Of a stretch of DNA of 64,000 nucleotides, positions 57,471 to 64,000 are shown piece after piece. The notes beneath the pieces are model-generated. The model worked only from the letters and a program-made list of their open reading frames with translations. It was not told the origin of the DNA and searched no databases. The DNA is taken from positions 186,001 to 250,000 of the forward strand of contig NZ_FNSR01000002.1 of assembly GCF_900104845.1 (NCBI RefSeq), given 5' to 3'. Each line of letters starts with the position of its first letter. Position 1 is the first letter of the stretch. The translations under genes were made by a program, and so were the position numbers. Origin of the DNA: Paraburkholderia caballeronis (GTDB lineage: Bacteria; Pseudomonadota; Gammaproteobacteria; Burkholderiales; Burkholderiaceae).

Positions 57471-58607
57471 CTAGCGGCTCATCGCACGCCGAAGCTGAAC
57501 CACGCTCGGCGTGACGATCGGGATGAAAGCCGCCTCGCGGCGGCGGCGCGCGACCTCGGCGCCGCCGCGCAGATAACCGCGGCTGCCCGCGCCCAGCACT
57601 TCGAGGCTGACCGCTTCGTCGACGAGCGTCGCGAGCAGAAGCCGCAGACAGAACAGTTCCTTCGGCCTTTCGACGAATTCGCCCGCTTCGATGCCGTCGA
57701 ACAGATCGAGCACCAGGCCGTGCAATTCGGTTTCGAGCGTCAGGCCTTCGCCCGCCAGCATCGCGCGCGTGGCCGCGCCGGTGCTGTCGAGCGTCCGGAG
57801 ACTGCGGCGCGCGAGACCGATCGACAGCCCGCACTGCAAACCGAGAAAACGCGGGCGCAGGCGGGCAAGGAACCCAGGGCCGTCGGCGGCGATGCGCCAA
57901 CCGCGATCGACCCTCACGTCGTCCAGCGTCAGTCCGGCCGTGTTGCTCGCGCGCAGCGCGATCAGGTCGAGGTCCTCGCTGCGCGCAACGCCCGGCATCG
58001 CGTCGCTGACCGCGTAGATGGCCGGCGGGCCGCCCGCTTCGGACGCGGCAGCGAGTGCGACGACATAACCTTCGCGCCGCAGGTTCGTGACGAACGCGAG
58101 CCGCCCCGTCAGCCGGCAGGCGTCGCCAGCGGGCCGCGCGACCACCTGAAGCGCGCCGTCCATCTGCGCCAGAAACTTCATCGCGTTCGACAGACCGACC
58201 GCGCCCGCCCGTTCGCCCGTCAATGCCGCCGGCAGTTGTGCGTCCCGCAACGCGTCGTTGTCGGTCGCGAGCAGGCATTCGATGAACGCACGCTGGCCCC
58301 ACAGCACGAACGCGGCGGTCAGCGAATGCTCGGCCACCGCGGCAACGGTTTCGATCGCATGCAGGATGGTCCCGCCGCTGCCGCCGTATTCGAGCGGCAC
58401 GCCGACGCGCAGCAGACCCGCGTCGGCCAGTTTCGGCACGACCGCCGGGGCGAGGTCGGATTGTTGATCCAGCCGCTCGGCGTTTTCCTGCAACCAGACG
58501 ACGAGCGCGTCCATGTCGGGGATCGCGTGACTCGCCACGAGGCGAGCATCGACGCCGGTTGCCGCATGCGTGGCTTGCTTCATCGGGTTCGAATCCATTC
58601 GGAACAT
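57471..58607 (-). CDS. Acyl-CoA dehydrogenase-like flavoprotein
   Basis: A protein of about 378 residues with the N-terminal helical domain (LAPAVVPKLADAGLLRVGVPLEYGG), middle domain and C-terminal four-helix domain of acyl-CoA dehydrogenases. It resembles the monooxygenase/desulfurisation (DszC/SfnB-like) subgroup. The usual catalytic Glu/Arg positions are not clearly identifiable. Start uncertain: ATG at 58607, 58598 or 58583, none with a good ribosome binding site. It converges on the LysR gene (56-bp gap) and is preceded by a separate exporter gene. Confidence 0.72.
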   Translation of the reverse strand: MFRMDSNPMKQATHAATGVDARLVASHAIPDMDALVVWLQENAERLDQQSDLAPAVVPKLADAGLLRVGVPLEYGGSGGTILHAIETVAAVAEHSLTAAFVLWGQRAFIECLLATDNDALRDAQLPAALTGERAGAVGLSNAMKFLAQMDGALQVVARPAGDACRLTGRLAFVTNLRREGYVVALAAASEAGGPPAIYAVSDAMPGVARSEDLDLIALRASNTAGLTLDDVRVDRGWRIAADGPGFLARLRPRFLGLQCGLSIGLARRSLRTLDSTGAATRAMLAGEGLTLETELHGLVLDLFDGIEAGEFVERPKELFCLRLLLATLVDEAVSLEVLGAGSRGYLRGGAEVARRRREAAFIPIVTPSVVQLRRAMSR

Positions 58608-58731
58608 CGCGCCGATGATAGATTCGGGCTGCCTGCAATGACAGTAACAGTTGGCGTCGAAAAAACGGCAGCAGTTGCCGGGCGGAAGGAACCGCAGACG
58701 CAGGACGCCGGAATCGCGCCGCAGGGTTCGT

Positions 58732-60384
58732 TCACGAGCGGGCGACGTCCCGCCGCTCGTCAACCTGGCGGCGGCCGGCAAGCAGCCAGACCAGCAACGC
58801 CACCCCGAACGCGAGCGCGCCGGCAACGCCGAGCGCCGCCGCGAAGCCGGTCGCGAACCCGGCCGGCGCGATCGACGCCAGCGCCCGCCGGGCGTCGGGC
58901 GCGAGCCGGGCCAGCGCGTGGCCGACGTCGCCCGCGAGCAGGTCCGACATGAAGCCGGCGTCGACGCACGCGCTGCCCGCCGCGCTGTCCGCCGCACCGC
59001 ACGGCATCGCCGCGTCGATCGCCGACTGCGTGCGCGACGCCAGCACCGCGCCGAGCACGCCGACGGACATCGCGATCGCGGTGAAGCGCGTCGTCGTGCT
59101 GATCCCCGCTGCCATGCCGGTCCGATGCGCAGGCACGCACGCCATGATGGCCTTCTGCGTATCGCCGTTGAGCACGCCCGCGCCGAGGCCGGTCACGATC
59201 ATCCCGAGCGCGACCCAGCCGTAAGCGTTCCACTGCGCGACCGCGGCCGTCAGCAGGTTGCCCGCGCCGACCAGCGCGAGCCCGATCGGCAGCGTGGACG
59301 TCGAGGCCGTCGAATGCCGTCCGATCCGGACGCCCAGATACGGGCCGACGATCATCGACAGCGCGAACGGCAGCATGCCGACGCCCGCGTGAACCGGCGT
59401 CCACTCGAATGCGTTCTGCAGATACAGCGGCAGAAAGGTCATCATCACCTGCGCGCACGCCGCGTAACCGAACATGCCGAGCACCGCCGCCACGAAGCGG
59501 GCCTGCGAGAACAACGACAGATCGACCACCGCATTCGCGCGACGCTTTTCGATCGCGACGAAACCCGCGATCAGCAACGCGCACGCCGCAAACCGCAGCG
59601 ACGTGACCGGACTGCGCCAGCCGGCGTCCTGCGCGCCGATCAGCGCCCAGATACCGCACGCGAGGCCGAGGCCGAAACACAGGCTGCCCGCGAAATCGAC
59701 CGGCCCGGCGTGAGGGTTGCGCGAGTCCGTCACCGAGTGCCACGCGCAGACCATCAGCACGGCGCACACCGGCAGGTTCAGCAGGAAGATCCAGCGCCAG
59801 CCGACCCATTGCGTAATGACGCCGCCGACCAGCGGAGCGACGGTCGTCGCGATGCCCATCGTCATGCCCCAGACCGCCCATGCGCGCGCCCGCTCGCGCG
59901 GCCCGGGAAAGGCGTTCGCGATGACGGCCAGCGCGGCCGTCAGCAGCAGGGACGCGCCCACGCCTTTCGCCGCGCGCGACAGGTTCAGGAACCCGACGTT
60001 CGGCGCAAGCCCGCAGCCGAGCGAAGCGAGCGCGAACACGAGCAGGCCGCTCAGCAGCATCTTCTTGCGCCCGTAGCGGTCCGCGAGGCCGCCCATCGGC
60101 AACAGGCACGACGCGAAGGAGACCATGTACGCGCTGACGACCCATTCGACGTCCGCGAAACCCGCGTGAAACGAGCGCGCGATGGAAGGCAGAGACACCG
60201 CGACGATATTGGTATCGAGCGAAATCAACGCGCACGTCGCGGACGCCGTGGCGAGCAGGAACCACGATGAACGGGGCGATGCCGCGGCTTGCGGCCCCTT
60301 CCCTGCTGTCGCGCCGACTGCGTCGTGACGGCGGTCACTGGCGCCAGCGCCATCCGAACGTGGGGCGTCCCGTTCCTTCAGCAT
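58732..60384 (-). CDS. MFS exporter, DHA2 (EmrB/QacA) type
   Basis: A 550-residue inner-membrane drug/proton antiporter with about 14 predicted helices. ISLDTNIVAVSLPSIARSF is the motif of helix 1 (DHA2 motif D1), followed by GGLADRYGRKKML (motif A) and GVGASLLLTAALAVI, and the C-terminal VGLGAGVLNGDTQKAI-like region typical of EmrB. Start ATG 60384. Separate from the acyl-CoA dehydrogenase-like gene by 124 bp on the same strand. Substrate unknown; likely toxic organic molecules. Confidence 0.87.
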   Translation of the reverse strand: MLKERDAPRSDGAGASDRRHDAVGATAGKGPQAAASPRSSWFLLATASATCALISLDTNIVAVSLPSIARSFHAGFADVEWVVSAYMVSFASCLLPMGGLADRYGRKKMLLSGLLVFALASLGCGLAPNVGFLNLSRAAKGVGASLLLTAALAVIANAFPGPRERARAWAVWGMTMGIATTVAPLVGGVITQWVGWRWIFLLNLPVCAVLMVCAWHSVTDSRNPHAGPVDFAGSLCFGLGLACGIWALIGAQDAGWRSPVTSLRFAACALLIAGFVAIEKRRANAVVDLSLFSQARFVAAVLGMFGYAACAQVMMTFLPLYLQNAFEWTPVHAGVGMLPFALSMIVGPYLGVRIGRHSTASTSTLPIGLALVGAGNLLTAAVAQWNAYGWVALGMIVTGLGAGVLNGDTQKAIMACVPAHRTGMAAGISTTTRFTAIAMSVGVLGAVLASRTQSAIDAAMPCGAADSAAGSACVDAGFMSDLLAGDVGHALARLAPDARRALASIAPAGFATGFAAALGVAGALAFGVALLVWLLAGRRQVDERRDVARS

Positions 60385-60485
60385 GCCTGTTTCCCAGAAG
60401 CGTCTAAACAGGCGTCATGCTAGCGCTCACGATGTTTTAGATCGATAGCACCCCGGCTCATATCTGTTCATCGCCGGATGAACAA

Positions 60486-61373
60486 TCACGCCGGCAGCGC
60501 CGTCATGTCCTTCAGCCACGCGATGAAGTCGGCGACCTCCGGCCGCTCCGCGTTTTCCGGCGACACGGTCACGTAATACCCGTACGGCGGCCGCGCGGTC
60601 AGTTCGAACAGGCGCACCAATGCCCCGCTGCGCAGATAGGCGTCCACCATCGCCTGCCGCGCGAGCGCCACGCCCTGACCGTTCAGGCACGCCTCCAGCA
60701 GCAGGCCCATGTCGAAATAGTCCACGTCGGCGCGCGGTTCGGGCCAGTCGAGGCCCGCCGCGCCGAACCACGGCTGCCACGGTTCGAGCGCGCTGCGCAG
60801 CAGCGTGCATCCGGCGAGGCTTCGGGGATCGGGAATCGGCCCGTGCAGTTCGAGATACTGACGGCTGCATACCGGAAACACGGATTCATGCAGCAGCGGA
60901 ATCACTTCCTGTCCTTCGTAACGGCCGTCGCCGAACCGGATCTCGACGTCCGCGTCGTCCGACTTCAGGCCCACGAGCGGCACGGATAACTGCAACGTCG
61001 CGGTGAGCTGCGGATGCCGGCGGATGAATTCCGGCAGGCGCGCAACCAGCAGTTGCCGCGCGAAGCTCGGCGGCGACGCGATCCGCAGCGTCGGCTGCTC
61101 GCGCGCCCGCGCCGTTTCGAGCGGAAAGTGATTCAGCGACGCCAGGCACGCCTTCACCACCGCGAGGTACTCGGTGCCCTTCGTGCTCAGCGTGTAGTCG
61201 CCCTGCGCGCCGACGAACAGCCGGAAGCCGACGCCTTCCTGCAATTGCCGCAGCCGGTGGCCGACGGCGCTCACCGACACGTGCAGTTCGTCCGCCGCGC
61301 GGCTCAGGCTGCGCAGGCGCGCGACCGCCTCGAAGGCGGTCAGGCAGTGGATGGGGGGAATCGAATATCGCAT
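60486..61373 (-). CDS. GcvA-type LysR regulator
   Basis: A 295-residue regulator. The N-terminal PPIHCLTAFEAVARLRSLSRAADELHVS is the GcvA-like HTH, followed by GYRLRQLQEGVGF-type wing residues (AVGHRLRQLQEG) and a PBP2 domain (ASPPSFARQLLVARLP onwards). ATG 61373 preferred; a GTG at 61394 would add seven residues. It lies 150 bp downstream of the aldolase gene on the same strand, so it could control the aldolase-symporter pair. It would also be well placed to act on the DHA2 exporter gene 101 bp further on. Confidence 0.88.
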   Translation of the reverse strand: MRYSIPPIHCLTAFEAVARLRSLSRAADELHVSVSAVGHRLRQLQEGVGFRLFVGAQGDYTLSTKGTEYLAVVKACLASLNHFPLETARAREQPTLRIASPPSFARQLLVARLPEFIRRHPQLTATLQLSVPLVGLKSDDADVEIRFGDGRYEGQEVIPLLHESVFPVCSRQYLELHGPIPDPRSLAGCTLLRSALEPWQPWFGAAGLDWPEPRADVDYFDMGLLLEACLNGQGVALARQAMVDAYLRSGALVRLFELTARPPYGYYVTVSPENAERPEVADFIAWLKDMTALPA

Positions 61374-61523
61374 GGCCGGCTGACGTGGAGGCACCGGCGA
61401 CGATCTTACTCCGCGAACCCGCAGCGTCTATCGGCAAAGATACCGGGGCTGCGTCGCCGCGACGGGGGCGCAAGCGATCCTTCGCCCCCCGAACGATACG
61501 CGGATCGCGCGTCCGTGCGTCTG

Positions 61524-62366
61524 TTACCGCGCGTGACCCGGCGCGGCGGCGAGCACGGCCGCGCGCTCGCGCAGCGAACGCGACAGCAGCGCGCGGTCGC
61601 TGCCGACGCTGAAAATCCGCACGCCCCGCTTCAGCCAGTGATCGCGTTCGGCCGCCAGGCCGTCCGGATGCGCGGCGAACAGCGACGCCACCACCGGCAC
61701 GCGATGATGGTTCGCGCGCTCGACCACGCGGTCGAGCAGACCGGTGACCTCCGGATGGAACGGCTGGCCGCGCAGCCCCAGTTCGTGCGACAGGTCGAAC
61801 GGGCCGAGCGCGATCGCGTCGAGCCCGTCCACCGCGAGGATCGCGTCGATGTTCTCGACGCCGGCAAGCGTCTCGATCAGCGCCCACACGGTGGTGTGCC
61901 CGTTGGACCAGCGCACGAAGCCGTCCCAGTCGTCGGTCAGGTAACGCGCCGCGCGCGTGCTCGGGCACGCGCCGCGCAGACCCGGCACGCCGTCCGCGCG
62001 ATAACGCGCGAACGACACGGCCGCGCGCGCCTGCTCGGCGCTCGACACGTTCGGCACGATGACGCCCATCGCGCCGCCGTCGAGCGCGCGCATGATCGAC
62101 GCGGCGTCGAGCGACGGCACGCGAAACAGCGGCGTGATGCCCTGCGCGTCGGCCGCGCGGAACATCTCCACGGCGGTTTGCAGGTCGAACGAGCCGTGCT
62201 CCGCGTCGATCCAGACGAAATCGAGTCCGGCGGCGCCGCACATCTCGATCACTTCGGGCGACGCAAGCTGCACCGTGATGCCCGACACCGGAGCGGCGTC
62301 GGCAGTCAGGAGTTTCGCGCGGTTCGTCCGGTAGACGGACCGCGTCGGTTGATTCTGCATGGTCAT
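61524..62366 (-). CDS. HpcH/HpaI-family aldolase/citrate lyase
   Basis: A 280-residue class II aldolase of the HpcH/HpaI family, which cleaves 2-keto-3-deoxy sugar acids or 4-hydroxy-2-oxo acids to pyruvate plus an aldehyde. FVWIDAEHGSFDLQTAVEM and the Arg-bearing LFRVPSLDAA form the active site, and ALIETLAGVENIDAI holds the metal-binding Glu. ATG 62366 or 62360. It starts 8 bp downstream of the symporter stop, so the two form a transport-catabolism pair. Confidence 0.87.
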   Translation of the reverse strand: MTMQNQPTRSVYRTNRAKLLTADAAPVSGITVQLASPEVIEMCGAAGLDFVWIDAEHGSFDLQTAVEMFRAADAQGITPLFRVPSLDAASIMRALDGGAMGVIVPNVSSAEQARAAVSFARYRADGVPGLRGACPSTRAARYLTDDWDGFVRWSNGHTTVWALIETLAGVENIDAILAVDGLDAIALGPFDLSHELGLRGQPFHPEVTGLLDRVVERANHHRVPVVASLFAAHPDGLAAERDHWLKRGVRIFSVGSDRALLSRSLRERAAVLAAAPGHAR

Positions 62367-62374
62367 GCGAGTGC

Positions 62375-63970
62375 TCAGTTGGCTTGAGTGGGAGAAAGGT
62401 CCAGCCCTTCGCCGGCGGTCGCACGCGCCGGCGGCAGATTGCCGAGCGCGCGCTGCATCTCGTCGAAACCGGCGTTCGCCACCGGCTCGGGCCTGAGCAG
62501 CGACACGACGATCGCGGACACGAAGGACAGCGGAATCGAGAACAGCGCGGGGTTCTTCATCGGGAAGCACCACCACAGGCGCGCGAACGCTTCGGGACTG
62601 CGATGAAGCACGTCGATCTGCACCGTCGGCGACAGCAGGATCAGCACCACCGACACCGCCGCGCCGGCCAGGATGCCGCAGACTGCGCCCACCGTGGTCA
62701 GCCGTCGCCAGAACAGCGCGAGCGCGAGCACCGGAAAGTTGGCGGACGCCGCGATCGAGTAGCTCAGGCCCACCATGAACGCGACGTTCTGATGCTCGAA
62801 CACCTGCGCGAGCAGCACCGCCGCGATCGACACGACCGTCGCCGCGATCTTCGCGACGCGCGCCTCGTTGGACGCATGCTCGCGCCGCACGACGCCCGCC
62901 CAGATGTCGTGGGCGAACGTCGTGGCCGCCGACAGCGTGAGGCCGGCGACGACCGCGAGCGTCGTCGAGAACGACACCGCGCAGATGTAGCCGAAAAACG
63001 CGTTGCCGCCGAGCATCTGGCTCAGCAGCGGCACCGCCATGTTGCCCGCGCCGCCCGCGGCCGCGATCGCCTGCCGGCCGACCAGCGCGAGACAGCCGAA
63101 GCCGAGCAGCAGCACCATCAGGTGGAAAACGCCGACGATGCCCGTGCAGTACAGCGCCGAGCGCCGCGCCTCGACCGGCGAGCCGACCGTCAGGAACCGC
63201 GTGAGGATCTGCGGCATGCCGAGCGCCCCGACCGTCATCGCCAGCGCCAGCGAGATCATGTCCCAGCGCGCGAGCCCCTGGCTCGGGCGCGGCGCGAGCG
63301 TGCCGACGCCATAGGTCGACGTGACGGCGCGGAACATCTCGATCACGCTGAAGTGGAAGCGCGACAGCACGAGCGCGGTCAGCAGCGTCGCGCCGGCCAG
63401 CAGCAGCACGGCCTTGATGATCTGCACCCACGTCGTGGCGCGCATGCCGCCGAACAGCACGTAGCAGAGCATGATCGCGCCGACGCAGACGACGGCCGGA
63501 AAATACGGCAGCCCGAAGATCAGGTTCACGAGGCCGCCGGCCGCGATGAGCTGCGTGATCAGATAGAACAGCACGATCGGAATGCTCGCGATCACCACGG
63601 CGATCCGCACCGGGCGCTTCGACAGCCGCCATGCGATCACGTCGGTCAGCGTGAACGTGCCGAGCCGCTTGATCGGCTGCGCAAGGCCGAACAGGATCAG
63701 CGGCCAGCTCGCGACCACGCAGATGCTGTAGAGGATCGCATCGAAGCCGGTCAGCGCGAGCGCGCCGGTCATGCCGAGCAGCGCGGCGGCGCTCAGGAAC
63801 TCGCCTGCCATCGCGAACGCGTTTTGCCCCGCGCCGATCTGGCCGCCCGCGTTGAAGAACTCGCTCGCCGATTGCGCCTTGCGCGACGCGAACACGGTGA
63901 TGCCGATCGTCACGAGCAGGAATGCGAAGAAGCAGAACAGCGCGGCAACGTTGGTGTGTGCGCCGATCAT
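62375..63970 (-). CDS. Sodium:solute symporter (SSS, ActP-like)
   Basis: A 531-residue inner-membrane transporter with about 13 helices. FFNAGGQIGAGQNAFAMAGEFLSAAALLG is the SSS signature near residue 40, and GCLALVGRQAIA/GGAGNMAVPLLSQ and AVVAGLTLSAATTFAHD match ActP-type monocarboxylate symporters. GGGAGG lies 4 nt before the ATG. Its start overlaps a stop codon (ATGA), so a small gene probably precedes it beyond the edge. It would import the substrate of the neighbouring aldolase, a carboxylate or sugar acid. Confidence 0.9.
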   Translation of the reverse strand: MIGAHTNVAALFCFFAFLLVTIGITVFASRKAQSASEFFNAGGQIGAGQNAFAMAGEFLSAAALLGMTGALALTGFDAILYSICVVASWPLILFGLAQPIKRLGTFTLTDVIAWRLSKRPVRIAVVIASIPIVLFYLITQLIAAGGLVNLIFGLPYFPAVVCVGAIMLCYVLFGGMRATTWVQIIKAVLLLAGATLLTALVLSRFHFSVIEMFRAVTSTYGVGTLAPRPSQGLARWDMISLALAMTVGALGMPQILTRFLTVGSPVEARRSALYCTGIVGVFHLMVLLLGFGCLALVGRQAIAAAGGAGNMAVPLLSQMLGGNAFFGYICAVSFSTTLAVVAGLTLSAATTFAHDIWAGVVRREHASNEARVAKIAATVVSIAAVLLAQVFEHQNVAFMVGLSYSIAASANFPVLALALFWRRLTTVGAVCGILAGAAVSVVLILLSPTVQIDVLHRSPEAFARLWWCFPMKNPALFSIPLSFVSAIVVSLLRPEPVANAGFDEMQRALGNLPPARATAGEGLDLSPTQAN

Positions 63971-64000
63971 CGCGCCTCCCCGCCCCGGCGTTCGAGCCGG
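63967..64000 (-). CDS. Last codons of an upstream gene, perhaps a DUF485 protein
   Basis: Only the final ten codons (ending RRGGEAR) and the TGA at 63969-63967 are visible, overlapping the symporter start. In ActP-type operons the preceding gene usually encodes a DUF485/YjcH membrane protein. That identity is inferred from the arrangement, not seen. Confidence 0.3.
   Translation of the reverse strand, partial: RLERRGGEAR

Overview
The window is GC-rich, mostly around two-thirds G+C, with several clearly AT-richer stretches. Its gene content points to Burkholderia sensu lato (Burkholderia, Paraburkholderia, Trinickia or Caballeronia). The main reasons are a near-complete cepacian-type exopolysaccharide locus in bce order, an OXA-42-like class D beta-lactamase, a Wsp-like chemosensory operon and Burkholderia-style two-partner-secretion/CDI remnants. 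No rRNA, tRNA or CRISPR was seen.

Region 1 (1-19.5 kb) is polysaccharide biosynthesis. After a divergent, partly included secreted protein come an OafA-type acyltransferase, GDP-mannose 4,6-dehydratase and GDP-4-keto-6-deoxymannose reductase (the GDP-D-rhamnose branch) on the plus strand. Facing them is a minus-strand operon from 17463 down to 4447: priming glucosyltransferase (bceB), UDP-glucose dehydrogenase (bceC), low-Mr tyrosine phosphatase (bceD), Wza-like lipoprotein (bceE), Wzc-like tyrosine kinase (bceF), glycosyltransferases and a Wzy polymerase (bceG-K). Divergent from bceB across an AT-rich 487 bp spacer is the bifunctional GDP-mannose pyrophosphorylase/phosphomannose isomerase (bceA). 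No Wzx flippase is visible, so the pathway must be completed elsewhere.

Region 2 (19.5-32.1 kb) is mixed housekeeping and accessory DNA. It holds a protein carrying an IS5-type transposase DNA-binding domain on an unrelated C-terminus, DUF2501 and DUF4337 proteins, a thioesterase, a PLP aminotransferase, a methyltransferase, a Tat-exported aldo/keto reductase preceded by a tandem repeat, GNAT and solute-binding-like proteins, the class D beta-lactamase (TTG start), a DsbA-family protein and an MFS exporter.

Region 3 (32.1-41.9 kb) is a decayed two-partner-secretion/contact-dependent-inhibition locus read on the minus strand. The order is TpsA exoprotein, then a TpsB transporter fused in frame to the C-terminal half of a CdiA-like effector, then an IS407-group insertion with a perfect 4-bp duplication. 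After the IS come the severed toxin tip and its immunity gene, a second frameshifted toxin remnant with its own immunity gene, and finally a frameshifted IS3-family element. A 1.3 kb AT-rich, gene-poor tract lies upstream.

Region 4 (41.9-52.7 kb) is c-di-GMP signalling. A Cache-GGDEF membrane cyclase precedes a seven-gene Wsp-like operon (CheW, CheR-TPR, CheW, globin-coupled soluble receptor, CheA-REC, CheB, REC-REC-GGDEF). The cluster is predicted to couple a heme-based gas or redox signal to c-di-GMP synthesis.

Region 5 (52.8-64 kb) is metabolic: an SDR oxidoreductase, a malic enzyme with a phosphotransacetylase-like domain, a LysR regulator, an acyl-CoA dehydrogenase-like protein, a DHA2 exporter, a GcvA-type LysR, and a sodium:solute symporter with an HpcH/HpaI-type aldolase that runs off the right edge.
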